A stretch of DNA of 64,000 nucleotides from Muricea muricata (Eukaryota > Cnidaria > Anthozoa > Malacalcyonacea > Plexauridae): contig OY979728.1 in assembly GCA_963855995.1 (NCBI GenBank), forward strand, positions 5,257,330-5,321,329, read 5' to 3'. Shown here piece after piece: positions 45,760 through 57,829 of this stretch (position 1 is its first letter; the number at the start of each line of letters is the position of its first letter). The notes under the pieces are model-generated. The model was not told where the DNA came from and did no database searches. It saw only the letters and a program-made list of their open reading frames with translations. The position numbers were made by a program, and so were the translations under genes.

Positions 45760-47351
45760 ACAGTACTTTTTTTGCGGTTACTCTCATTTTCCAGGTTAGA
45801 TTCATGCCCAACATTTAATTCAGCCTCATACAAAGTGTTCCGTGAAGTCAAAAGGGTATGTCTGGACGATATTCATCTCCAGTAATTATTGATCGATGGA
45901 CTGTTATAGCCAGGCAGATCAGCATAGACTTTTGCGTCATTCACGGACAAGAGGGTTTTTGCTAGAAAATTAAGGACAGAGTCATGGCGCCATGTGAATT
46001 TGTCAAGACAAGACATGGACCCGGCAACGACATGGAGGAGAGTTTCACGCTGGAAGCAGTTACGGCAATCTGAAGTGGGGGATAAATTCCATCGAAATAG
46101 ATTTTGACCAGTACGGCAGTAGGTAGAGAGTTATTAATGCATCGAATACTGAAACTGAAGATATTCTTTGGTAGACTTGACTGAGCCACTGACCATAATT
46201 TCGTCAACTTTGGTAAGGCAAAATTTGAGATGCTTTTAAAGAAGGTGACTTGCATGGATAATTTGTTTTGCAACTTGTTTTCTTGCTTTGCGCAAAAATC
46301 TTTAATAACTTGTTTTGTTATGGTATTCTTGGCACGTGACGTCATAAATTTCACTGGGGGTCAACTCCAAATCTATACACAGTCATTGGAGGGAAGCAAT
46401 TTTTCACTGTATGTGTTGAGCTTGTGTTTGGCAGCAAATATGTGCAATTTCGTGAGATTTGTTCTCTTCAGTACAGTATAATCATCAATACATTTTGGAT
46501 TGACCCCCACTCAGATTTACTGCAAAATGCCCTAGTGAAACCCAAGAATATACGTCATATTGAATGTTTCTGTTTGTACTGGAAGACTTCCAAAGTTAAT
46601 TTATTTCCACATTAGGCGATCATTTCAAAGCATTCCTCAGAATTGTCTGGCACAGAAGGAGGGATAATATTGAGACCAAATTTATTTCTAGTCATGAAAA
46701 TTGTAGACAGTGTTCCTGAAACAGGTATTTCAAGCCAGCGATGAATATAACTATTCACTAATGCATCAATGTTCTCTTTTATCCAATTGTGAAATCCCAA
46801 GATAATTTCGACAGCACATAGCGGCTGTATAGAAGTAATTTATTCTTCGAATGTTGTAGTTTGGAATCGATGCTTGACATCAGACCTTCAATAAGTGAGA
46901 TTATTTCGGACTTGTGAACATCATCAGACATATTGAAATTGAATGTTAGACCATTGTTAGACACCTAACAAAATAACGATTAAGGAGGTGTTGATTGTCG
47001 CACACTTGGGTATAGTTATGACAGCAGCGTCATCAGCGAATTGAAACCAGTGGACGGGGCTCATTAGTTTAAAGGAGAACCCAAATTGGCGATTTTTTTC
47101 TACTTTTATATGCTGAACAAAAGTGTTGAAACAATGTTGAACAGGAGTGGACTAAGACAATCGCATCGAAGAACGCCTCGATTGACGAACCGGAATAAAA
47201 GGTGTTTGTAAGTTGATGTGAGAATTGAGGTTTTAAGTTTTAAAATCGGTATATAAGTCCTAAGTGATTAGTTTAATGTGTTCCGGGATGTGATGATAAT
47301 CAAGAACAGATGTTATCAAATTGTGATGGACTTCGTCAAAGGCATTCCTAA
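45760..47351 (-). pseudogene. LINE fragment, minus strand, 3' part
   Basis: The same LINE family in the opposite direction. Readable pieces: RNAFDEVHHNLITSVLDYHH, LEIPVSGTLSTIF, FGLNIIPPS, ETLLHVVAG, FTWRHDSVLNFLAKTL and PGYNSPSIITGDEYRPD. It converges with the plus-strand copy near 45,750 and is cut by an element at 47,352. Confidence 0.72.
46335..46560. repeat. Small inverted-repeat element within the LINE
   Basis: TGACGTCATAAATTTCACTGGGG at the left is matched by an inverted, diverged copy (CCTAGTGAAACC...ACGTCATA) at the right. It separates two coding pieces of the LINE. Confidence 0.4.
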
Positions 47352-49093
47352 AGGACATTGGGAACAAAAATTTTTATTGGCTATTTTAAAAGTGTTACGA
47401 TAACTTATAATGGATATGATAACAATTCGCTATCAAAATCCTCCATTCACGACTCACGAGTGCGTTTCAAATTCTAAATTGGGCGCCATTTTGAATCAAT
47501 TTCTCAAAAAATTATCTGTGAGCTAAATTGGCGGATGTGACGACGTAGGCTGGGTTTCCGAATGACAACAATATATTTCAGTGGAGTGTATATTGTGGTT
47601 TTAAGCTCTTACTGAAGGATTTTTAGTTTTTGACGAGAGTAATGGATAGAATTCATGAGAACCAAGTAGGAGAGATATTACCCTATCAATTTGAGCCGGA
47701 CCGTCGACAAAAACAAGCGATGCAAGCGACGACAATGATACTGATCAAAGTGATGTTACAACCTCATCTGACGAGGATGTCGACCACGAGTTTGAAAGAG
47801 CAAATGCTTGGCGCCTTTTAGATCTTCATTGGTGTAAATGCGGTCATTTCTCATTGTCCACTAAGGCTGTTGAAATTGAATGTTTTTGTTGCCACGAGAA
47901 GGCACTGGAGTACGAAGTGCAAACCGCGCGGTACAAATTACATGCAGTATTTGTCGCCTACAACTGAATATGTACAGAATATCTATATAAGTATTCCCGC
48001 AATACAACATTTTATTTGTAATACATGCTATTGCAGTTTTTCTATGCGGCAGCGTGTGGTATATAGTGTCTGGGAGCAAGTTTTCGAAGGGTTGAGATTA
48101 TTGTTAAACGCTATGCTTGCGAATATATTTAAAATTTGATTAAAAACTTACCCTCATTAACTCGTATCATTTCAAAATTACACCGATTCTTCCATGCAAT
48201 GGTTGTTAGTGAAGAAATAAAGCTTATATTAAAGCGCTTTTGCACTGAAAATTTCGATTGAATACATGAAATAGAAGCTTATTTACAAACACTTTTATAT
48301 TGTTGAAAATTTCGTACGGACACGCTATTGACACTATTCTCACGCTACTCTCAGCGAATTGAGTGCGTGTAGTTGTGAAATATAGCTCTCTAACAAAAGC
48401 TTTTCAAAGCGATTCTGCTGGTACAATTGCCAAGAGCCAAACCGTGGAAAAAGCGGAGATGTTTTTAATGGAATGTAACTGTTTACAATGTATTGTTTAT
48501 TCAGAGAATGAAATTTACCAATATTTTACAAGATATCACATTTCATATAGTCTAAACGGCCGTATATCGGCTGCATTGCACTGTATAAAAAGCCAAAAAA
48601 CATTTTGATAAAGCTTTAAATGCTGATTCGAATGGTGGCATTTGTTTTCTTTTGCGTTGCGTAAAACCCGAGCTATGCCACGACAAAAATCATCGTTCTT
48701 TGAAGAGTCTAATGACAGGAAAGAGTTTTAACAGATGAAATACGCGCATTTATTGCAAATATTTTTTAAAATATGGCCCCAAGACAATGAAGTAGAGCCG
48801 TTGTACAATTATCCAATTCGATTTCCCCATTATTTTCCATTTCAATAAAATATTCATGCTACAAGTTGTGAAGTCAATAATAATCAATATTGCGTGCTTT
48901 TCCGAACCCATCTTATGTCGTCACAAATGTATGCAATCATAAATTAGCATAAGCACATTTTTTCAAAATGGTGGACTACCGTTTAACATTTTCACAATTA
49001 TTTGAGACCTAAACGCACAAAAACTAGAAATTAAGTATTCCGTAGGTAAGTTAAATGGATATGTAAAATAAAAATTTTCGTTGCCAATGTCCT
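47352..49093 (+). mobile_element. 1.74-kb element with P2X7-C-like ORF, inserted in a LINE
   Basis: Inverted ends AGGACATTGG.AAC.AAAATT are related to those of the 54,640-61,573 element. It encodes, with one frame break, MDRIHENQVGEILPYQ, then ANAWRLLDLHWCKCGHF and IECFCCHEKALEYE. This matches the cysteine-rich start of the P2X7 C-terminal ballast-like domain often carried by transposons. The C-terminal half is missing. Confidence 0.65.
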
Positions 49094-49195
49094 AGTAAAG
49101 TGATGATAAGAGAACGTTGTTTGCTACGAGCAGTGTTGATGATCCTTGCCATTTGTGCTGTATGTTCGAGAGTTCTAGATATGTCTGGAGTCAAG
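49094..49195 (-). pseudogene. LINE fragment, minus strand, continuation
   Basis: Minus-strand reading EHTAQMARIINTARSKQRSL continues into the RNAFDE part once the 47,352-49,093 element is removed, showing that element inserted into the LINE. Confidence 0.6.
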
Positions 49196-49616
49196 CTTTT
49201 TGTCTGGAGTCAAGTTATTCTACTCACTCTCGTCGTATGTGACCGATAGCTATCAGCTGATATACGACTCGAGTTTGTAAAATAACTGTTAAATAACCCA
49301 TAAAAAGTTATTTTAGAATCATCCTCAGAGGTGTCAAAACTAGATTCAAATTTGGGTAAAAGGTTATAACCTTTTGACCAACAAACTGGATGTACAGGCA
49401 GTCTGGGCACACGAAAAACACATAAAATCATAAAAGATAAAGTTATCGCATATTGTTAGTCAACGAAAACATATGAAAAGATCAACTATCATAAACAACA
49501 CAAACTAGCGAAACAAAGAAAGTATAAACAACAATTAAAAACAAATTTCTTCCTTTGCCACTTAGTAATATATAAGTAATATGTATATATAAGTCTGTGT
49601 TTAAGACTTCCTAGCA

Positions 49617-49790
49617 TTCCAAGGAATTATCTGAAAGGCGTTATGAGCCGTTGAAAACTTCCAAAGGGTTATTTCCGATATTTAAAACTGTTTCTTGATA
49701 TGTTATGATGACATACCAGCGCATCTGTCGTCGTTTGGAAGCCAAGAGCGCTGGAATGACGTACTTCCGGAAGTTGCGCATCCTATAAAT
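49617..49790 (+). promoter_or_regulatory. Gene B core promoter
   Basis: It repeats the gene A promoter: TTCCAAGGAA (49,617-49,626), TGACGTAC (49,757-49,764), TTGCGCA (49,774-49,780) and TATAAAT (49,784-49,790), 40 bases before the ATG. The surrounding sequence is diverged by small changes, so these conserved motifs stand out. Confidence 0.6.
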
Positions 49791-49829
49791 TTGATGTTGG
49801 CAATGTCTATTGCTATTATCGAGTCAAAA

Positions 49830-49876
49830 ATGCGTGGACACACTGCGCTTGTATTGCTTCTTGCTGCGTTAAGCAG
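49830..49876 (+). CDS. Gene B exon 1: signal peptide (paralogue)
   Basis: It encodes MRGHTALVLLLAALS, differing from gene A by Ile to Thr. The length (47 nt) and donor gtatgt are the same. It opens a second thioester-protein gene that continues past the window. Confidence 0.88.
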
Positions 49877-50020
49877 GTATGTAAACATGTTTTCATGTTC
49901 ACAGATTTTGGTCTAAGTTAAAGTTGTATATATCTTGTATTGTACTTCATCAGTGTACTTTGCGCGATAATTCCTGCATAATTGAAACTCACGCCAGTTA
50001 ACTTCTCACATTAGTTTGTT

Positions 50021-50148
50021 ATAAAACACAAAATAATTGAAGCTCCGTAAATTGTCAACATTTTATTCTATATGTTTCGACAAGTATTACATGTCATCTT
50101 CAGTAGAATAATGCTTGTTACAAATTAAACTGTTTATATGCTGTTGTT
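50021..50148 (-). mobile_element. 128-bp hammerhead-like insertion, present only in gene B
   Basis: Gene A has an empty site (TTAGTTTGTTATGTTGGG, about 7,362-7,379). In gene B the same junction is split by 128 bases. Minus strand: CUGAAGA (50,097-50,103), one U, GACA/UGUC stem, GAAA (50,075-50,078), then CAU pairing with AUG. Confidence 0.55.
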
Positions 50149-52354
50149 ATGTTGGGAACAAAATTACACTAAGATTTCCAAACTTTAGGCTTTTCATGCT
50201 TTTGTAGTACTAGTTAAAAATGCGTGTTACTAAGCTTAAATTAATAGAGAGTAAGAGATCAGATGTCAAGACTGTCTGTCGAGTAAAATTTGGTATCAAA
50301 TTTAATTTCATAAATACTTTATAAGTTTGTATAAAAACACCAGCCTAATTGTATTAGGAACATCACATATATTCATCATTACCCGGAACTTTCCAATGAT
50401 AAATTTACTTGCCGTCTCAAGAAAAATAAACAAAAATTTATTTTCGTGGGTATAAAACACAAAATCAAATTATCTAGTAATCTAAAAGGGAATAAAAGCT
50501 ACTGCTCAGCAGTATGGGATTCACAGACCTCCAGTCTACTTTATCGTTGAAATTGGCGAAAACCCTTTATGTCTGACGTCAAAACTTGCATATTAATACA
50601 CATCAGTTAATATTTACGAATTACGTGCTATTTATTATGCAGCTAAAAATTTATGCGGCTAAACTAGCCATACACACCCTAAATTTGCATACCTAACGCA
50701 ATACTTGGTGCTGAGAACAATATTGCGTATCAAATTACACTAAAGCATATACTAATTGTTTAAAGAGCAGTTAGGAAATGTGCACTATAATTTGTTCATG
50801 TGAAAAATATAGGGCTATTATATTGTGTGCTATCACATCGGTGAAAAACAATGCTCCTAACAAATCCTAATCTCTTTATGGCAAGTGTCCAATCTTGCAC
50901 TAATAGATGTTTATGAGTCACGTACAGGTACCGCTGAAACATGAGTATGTAGGAGACCGAGTGGTTCTTCAGATAAATGTCTGATCAACATGAGGGAATA
51001 GAAGATTTCTTACGTTCCAAGTTTACTCAATTCTTTCTGGAAAATCGTTGCAAGGTCCTATCTGAAAGGAGCTCAAAACCTATGCAAGCACACGTATATT
51101 ATTACACATTACCAATATTACTCTCAGTAAGATTTTTGTTTTACACCCACAGCGCCATTGGTAAGAATACTTTTTATGTAAGCAATGTTACAATCTGTGA
51201 ATAAATAATCTTAAGAACAGTAATAATCATATCTATAAACATCAATCACGTGGATATACATTTGTTCTTCCTTTTATATGCAGTTTGCGCCCTTCATCCA
51301 TGCATTGCTTGATTTGTGTTTGGTGCAATAGAAAGAGCAGATTTTTATTGATCTTGACAAATTAATTTGTTTCTACACGCATTTTAAATTTGAAACATGA
51401 CTCATTGCACGTTTTTCTCCATGAGTAATAACGACAACGAGAAATTGCTTTACGAGTGAATTCTGAGGTTTTCAGATTAGTAAATTTATAAATGGCAAAT
51501 CCAAAATAAAGACAAATATAATTTAACTATAGTAGAAGTTTGTAGTTTGAGTATCTTTCAACAAAAGTTTGTCTGAAGAAAGAAGAGAAGTTGTATAAAC
51601 TTTCATTTTATTTTTTTATACTACTTTAATACTTTTTGGTTTTTTGGCAGATTGAATTAGGCTAAATTTATAGCTATACAAGATTGTAAAAACAGCGACA
51701 GACATCGCAATTTTTTTAAACCATAACTATAACATCCTGATCAAAATTATACTAGGCATCATACCTTCATTCTCGATTTGATATTCATGAGATTTTCAAA
51801 TCAAAGTGACTCTCGAGCTGGTAGATATGCTTATTTACGATTGTTATGTATACTTTATTCTATGTAGTGTTTGTCGAAGTTTAATTTAGAGAAGTGCCTC
51901 GCATGGGACCTCGAGTCTCGTGACTTTTCGTGATCAAGGAAAGTCGGGCAATTTGTGCTTGAAAAGTCGGGCAATTTAGTCGGGCATGCTGCGCTCAAAT
52001 GGGCTCAATTACAAAAATAGCGTACGGAGTACGAGTACGGACAAAACAATAATTGTTGAAACCTGTTTCACATTCAGGCAAACCAACTTTGAATCGAATT
52101 TATAATACAATATTAATTTATCGAAAAAGTTGTTGGATGTGTATTAATATAGATATAGTGTTGCATATCATGCAACGATTAAACGATATTTTGATTCATT
52201 TTTGACCCGTCGGGAAACTTTAGGATGCGTCGGGCAAAAATGTGTCCGCCCCCCCCAATTTTTTTTGACCGGTACGCCTATGCATGCAGGGATCTAAATG
52301 TGTTAGGATAAAACCAAAACGTAGCGGTGGTGCGTAGGCAGCGTAGGTTAAATA

Positions 52355-52930
52355 TGTCGTAAAATGTCTATGTGGTATAAAAATATATATCTAGTTAAAC
52401 TGTTTTTGTAATCATATAGTAGCATACATGAAAACGTGATGGGACATAAATTTTGCCTTGTAATGGTAACACCCAATCCCACATAAGGACGTCACGGACA
52501 TGACTTGGGATGGTGTGGTTGATTGTGGTGAGATTATGAACCACAAAATAGGAACAAATATATCAGTAAACATGTTCCATTTACGTAAAGGAACTTGTGG
52601 GTAGTAAAATATGTATTCATGTTCTGATAGTATAAATAGAGGTCAAAAGTGAATGTGAGTTAGGTGGTATGGATAAAGTTGTGAGTGTTGGTTGAGTTCG
52701 TATTGTGGAGCGCGTGAGTCGCATAGAGAGTGTTGAAGTGAACGAATTGATGAAACGCAAGTGTGTTGGGTACTTCTGAATAATATCAGACATTGTAAAA
52801 CGACGTGCACTAAACAAGTGTAAATATTTGTACTTAATAAATATATCAAAAAATACAGTCCCAATTGTGAAGTGTCTTGGATCGTGAGCCAGCAGCGAGC
52901 GTGACTTAAATCGCAATAAGTTACGCGACA
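52355..52930 (+). mobile_element. Solo LTR, 576 bp
   Basis: It starts TGTCG and ends CGACA, flanked by the 5-bp duplication AAATA (52,350-52,354 and 52,931-52,935). An internal TATAAATAG box (about 52,630) and AATAAA (about 52,838) give the expected LTR order on the plus strand. Gene A has the empty site near 10,296. No internal retrotransposon genes remain. Confidence 0.85.
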
Positions 52931-52999
52931 AAATACGTAAAATGATACCAATGACTATATACCAAGGTTTTTATAGAACAGTCTGTTGACGTTACGAGC

Positions 53000-53745
53000 A
53001 AGAATCCGTCAGAAGAAACAGGCAAAATGAAGGTGGTGACAGACTAGACGTGTGAAAATCGCTGTAAACCATTTTAATTTTTATTCGCTTTTATCGAATT
53101 CTTGTACACACAAGTATCACTTTTTAATTGTTGAACATCACAAGGATTACGATTTACGATTTCAAAACGTTCAATCATTCAAAAGTACATTTACTCCGTA
53201 GTAATTCATGCACTCAATTTAAACTTTCTTAATAGCAGCAACACCGTTGTCGTCTTTATTGAACACGACAGTAGCAGACACAGTTAACAGCATGAACATC
53301 ATGTCGTCTTCGTCACACGCTTTAAATAAATTATATATTTTTGCCAGTGAAGGCATTGAGCAGAGCTTGCTGGACAATAAGTAATGGATGTTTTGCGGTC
53401 TTAGATTAATTATTACAGTATTCAGATTAATTACCACAGTTTATTTATAACTTTAAAAGAATTAATACCGTAGTAATTACCACAAATTTCATGATTGCTA
53501 CACTGCCTGGTCTTAATGAGTGCCGCAACTACATGGACACGAAGTGACCCGTGTAATAAATATACACCAAGAGATTTTATATGCATTTATAATTGCATAA
53601 ATTTACAGTACCGAACACGCAATCTCTGACTGAATGACGTATTTAAAAAGCTTTGAATTAACAAATAATTATGTCCAGTTTATGCATGAACAGTCTAGCC
53701 AACATACAGCCATTGGTTATTTACGCAAAATAGAATAAGGACGTG
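53000..53745 (-). pseudogene. Insertion with an unrecognised coding-like 3' fragment
   Basis: Present in gene B but not at the matching place in gene A (about 10,345). Minus strand reads LYNLFKACDEDDMMFMLL-like sequence (MPSLAKIYNLFKACDEDD, then VVFNKDDNGVAAIKKV), a stop, and then AATAAA about 130 bases on. I do not recognise the protein. A retrocopy of a gene's 3' end or a transposon remnant are both possible. Confidence 0.35.
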
Positions 53746-54356
53746 ATGAGATATCTATCAATTTTGCATAAACTGGGAAAATGAAATAATCAATGAGAGT
53801 TCCATTGTTTTGTATATGTATAAACCTTCAAACCAAGGAAATTCTATAACTATGCTAGAATTCCTTGCAATACACGCTCGCTAGAAGTCTGAAATGACCT
53901 GTTAAATAAAGTGAGTTGGTATTTAATTACTTTCACAATTGCTTACATGCATAAGTGCACGACCTTTCGCATATTTTTGCGGCAGCATTTGTTTTCTGTG
54001 TAAAGAAACCTGTGTTACAATGTACACGTTAACGCTATCAGAAATTCGTCATCAGACGGTTACGAACGCTGTGATTTGTTTTTAGTTTGTCACGACAAAG
54101 CGTTTCTACAGTAGAGAATAGTGTAGAACTGAGAGAACTATGCAGTATAAATAAATAAAGTTAGTGTAGTTTACAATTTTCTCTTATTCTACCATGGAAC
54201 CCAACAGGAAGAACAACTTAGCAATATTAAAAATTTTCAGTATAAATACAGAAACCTAATATCATTCATCAGGGTGTAACATTGAATTAATTCATCAAGG
54301 GAAATTAGTGTTGATATTGGTGCTATAAATAAAACTCTAATATGTTTTGCATTCAG

Positions 54357-54561
54357 CGCTGTTGAAATAAACAGGCCACAGTATCTGATTACGTCTCCGG
54401 CCGTCTATCGTGTTGATGAAGAGGAAAAAGTGACGGTTCTCATCATTGGTTCAAAACCTTGCCAAGTTCAAGTCAGACTCAAACCTGAAGGAAGTAGAAC
54501 GACCGCCGCGAGGGCTAGTGGTACATTTGAACCTGGTGAACGTGGAACACTGAAATTAAGG
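54357..54561 (+). CDS. Gene B exon 2: MG1 (paralogue, gene incomplete in window)
   Basis: 205 nt, the same phase as gene A exon 2, with SAVEINRPQYLITSP at its start. The protein differs at one visible site (Phe to Val after SPA), and the DNA is almost identical, while the introns have diverged by many insertions. Intron 2 of gene B runs to the window end. By alignment with gene A, exon 3 should start about 130 bases beyond it. Confidence 0.9.
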
Positions 54562-55260
54562 GTAAAATAGAATACAAAAGCCCCTATTACTATACAAAAA
54601 TTGATCTAAATTTTGATTAAAGCTTGAGGAAACACTTAAAGGATATTGGCAGCCAAAATTTTTATTCCTTATATCTATTAGACTTACCGATAGAATACTT
54701 AATTTCGCATTTTCGTGTGTCCAGCACATTCAGTTGTTGAGAAAATTGATAGAAATGTTGTTCGTACGGCCGCCATTTTGAAAATAGTGCCTTATGCTAA
54801 TTTATGCTAGAATACATTTGTGACGTCATTAGTAGGGTAAGCGGAATTTGATAATATAATTTATATTACGTTCTAAAGAACATTTTGCCAAGGCGTACAA
54901 GGTGCAGATCAAATACAATTGTGTAATTGTGCAATAAATATGTATTACTATCCTCTAAATATTCTTTTACCATTATTTTGAATAAACGCGTGTATCAGAA
55001 CTGTTAAACGCATCGAGACCCTCACCCCATGCGGGGCGTCGGCCTATGTACTAAATGCACAAATTTTCATGTATTTCAAATGATTTATTAGTGCCATATT
55101 GCAGATATCGTTAAAAAACAAGTATTAATTCCTTGATACATACTATATGTAATTCTATACTAGAAATATCGCTTTAAACATGGACACTCATAGGCATAGG
55201 TGACAATATGTCAATATGTAACATATAGCGGTGTTTGTACCCAACGAGTTAGTTAGTTAC

Positions 55261-55410
55261 CCGAGTTAGGATTCGAGTTAGGATTCGAGTTAGGATTCGA
55301 GTTGGGATTCGAGTTAGATTCGAGTTAGGATTCGAGTTAGGATTCGAGTTAGGATTCGAGTTGGATTTCAAGTTGGGATTCGAGTTGGGATTCGAGTTGC
55401 GATTCGACTG
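55261..55410. repeat. 12-bp minisatellite (GAGTTAGGATTC)n
   Basis: About 12 units, with GGG/AGG variants and small slips. It lies inside the TTAA transposon. Its complement is the unit of the array at 56,211. Confidence 0.92.
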
Positions 55411-56210
55411 GCTATATAAACGGCCTGAAAACACAACTAACATGTATTGAGTATGAGGCTGCACTCGCATGTTAATCAAACAGGAAATGTGTGACAAAAA
55501 TATAATACTTTATAGCACAAAGGATATTGTATCATCAGAATTTTTTCAATAAAAGACAATCTATCATTTTAAAAGCGCGCATGCAAACAGAACCTTTTTC
55601 GCGCAATGCTAAGTCTTCGGCTTCTTTTACTTGTTATGGCATAATCGGAGTCTTAAAACTGAACGGAAAGCACGGACATCATAGTGATTATAGCAGCACG
55701 TAAATGGAGACACGTTGACAAGCTGCGTCATAAATTAAACTTACGACTTACATTGAAAACATACACAAGCTCACTTTTTTTAAATAAGACTTTGTCCTTT
55801 TGACAAAAAAAACATACTAATCTTCACTTGTAAACAATCTGCATGCAGTATGCTAGTACGTGCTAGCCTGTGTTCCAGTCTCGAGTACAGGCTAAGTATG
55901 TGCGCACTTATTGAAGATTAGTTCACGAACCGCGTCATTTATAACACTTTGTATAACACATTATTGTATTAGGAATGCCAGGTTGCATGTGCTGACATAT
56001 GGGCTTCCGAGTCACAACTCACCCTCACCACCATGGTTTTCCTGAATGCGTGTAAGTGAAAGATGACAGCTTTGCAACCTAACACGTTCCAATCACAGCC
56101 TTTACGCTTTTTTTGCATCTGGCCATTAGGAATTATTACTTTAGAGGTTATTCTCGATACAAAAACACAGTATTTACTTCGATATACCGGCATATTTTAT
56201 AAAATGTCAT

Positions 56211-56368
56211 CGAATCCCAACTCGAATCCTAACCCGAATCCCAACCCGAATCCCAACTCGAATCCCAACTCGAATCCCAACTCGAATCCCAACTCGAATC
56301 CCAACTCGAATCCTAACTCGAATCCTAACTCGAATCCTAACTCGAATCCTAACTCGAATCCTAACTCG
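56211..56368. repeat. 12-bp minisatellite (GAATCCCAACTC)n, inverted partner
   Basis: About 13 units of CGAATCC(C/T)AACT, the reverse complement of the array at 55,261. A frame across it gives SNPN repeats, which is a by-product. Confidence 0.92.
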
Positions 56369-56669
56369 GTAAATAGCCGTCCTCGTACCCAATACGCCGA
56401 ATTGTTTACAAAAGACTGACATAGATTCTAGAATAGGAAATCTTGTGTGGGTTTTCACCGATCTGACCGCCGAGTCTGAAAGTCATTTAGGCATAAATGA
56501 TGCCGGTAAAGACAACAGCAACACATTAGCGCATTACAAGTGTGCACCTAAATCTAATTCTTGAAGGGTAAAGGAAGCGATTTAAATCATGTGTGGACTT
56601 TCACTAACACTTGCCACCAAGAGTTATTAAGGCGCATATAGTACACAAGGGCAAACAATAGCACATTAA

Positions 56670-56807
56670 AGGCTGTTTTCCACTAGACGGAATTTTCCGC
56701 GCACAGCGCAATTTTTCTTTGTCTTTTTTCGATTAGTCCTGCCTGAGAGCTCACAAACAAAGAAAAATTGCGCTGCGCGCGGAAAATTCCGCCTAGTGAA
56801 AACAGCC
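56670..56807. mobile_element. 138-bp TTAA-flanked hairpin MITE
   Basis: Arms AGGCTGTTTTCCACTAG and complement, flanked by TTAA (56,666-56,669 and 56,808-56,811). It sits within the larger TTAA transposon. Each arm continues to AAATTGCGCTG, so the copy is nearly a perfect hairpin. Confidence 0.75.
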
Positions 56808-57829
56808 TTAATGCATTAGCAGAATTCTTTTGCGACACTTTCTGAATATATCTTTATTCATCCGGACACACCTTGCACTATAAATATTTTGGTTTTTTTT
56901 TCTCTCGGTGAGGTCAAGCTACCTAATGTAGTGCAATTAAATTGTTGCCGTGTAGGCGCTAACAAGTTCCAAATGCGCATTGTTTCGGAAGGACCTATAT
57001 AGCATGCATGCAAGCCAAAAGCGCAACATGTACTGTCCGGTGTATGATTGTAGAAGTGACAGCCAAAAAAATCTGAATGGAATAAGTTTCTTTCAGCAGA
57101 AAGTCATGGTTCAGTAAACCAGCCTTACCTACAAGTGAAAAACAAAGGTCAGAAAATAAGCCTTGTGCTTGTAAGGGGGAAATGCGCAACACGAAAGTGC
57201 AACTGCAGGGCAGTGGAAGTGTCATGTGATAGCAAATGTAAATGCAATTAGCTAAGTGCATAAACCGTGAATGAGATTGAACTTTCATACTTTCATAAAT
57301 AAACAAACCAAGGGAAAATCTGTGAAGTTAATGGGTTAGATATGTCCTCACTAGCGACATAAGCATAAGCATAAGCACAAGGTAAAACAAAAGACATTAC
57401 AAGTTATCATAGAGTTATTATTAATGCTTATGTCACGCACTTCAGTGGATTTGTTTTAACTCTATAGTAATAACTCTATAGTTCTTTTATTGTTATGTAA
57501 TGTTGTTAATTTAATTTGTATCCTTTTGTACCTTTTTTGGTAATTTGTTGGAATTAATAATAATAATAATAAGCATAAGCGTAAGACTATGAGCATAAGC
57601 TATGGCAGAACAAAAGCAAATTCAAAAGAAAATTCTTTGTTTTGTCTTCGTAAACCTCAGAGAAAAATTTATCCTTTGTTATTTTGCTTTTGTTAGTGAG
57701 GAACAGGCTTAAATTGGCCTAGTCCAAGAGAAATGTAAATAAGGGAAGCACCTCGTTTTGCCCACAAGATTTGAACTTTCAGTAATCACAATAATAAATC
57801 TAAATAATCATGATTTCCAAATTTCCATT

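Larger units (their letters stand above)
40823..49829. other. Intergenic region between gene A and gene B
   Basis: Gene A's probable 3' UTR is followed almost wholly by transposon-derived DNA: nested inverted-repeat elements (41.4-44.4 kb), two LINE fragments in opposite directions (44.4-49.2 kb) with another element inside one, then the duplicated promoter region from 49,210. No host gene seen. Confidence 0.7.

Noticed and set aside
56063..56419. Frame encoding SNPNSNPN repeats
   Set aside because: It is a translation of the 12-bp minisatellite; the same unit is read in the other direction at 55,261.
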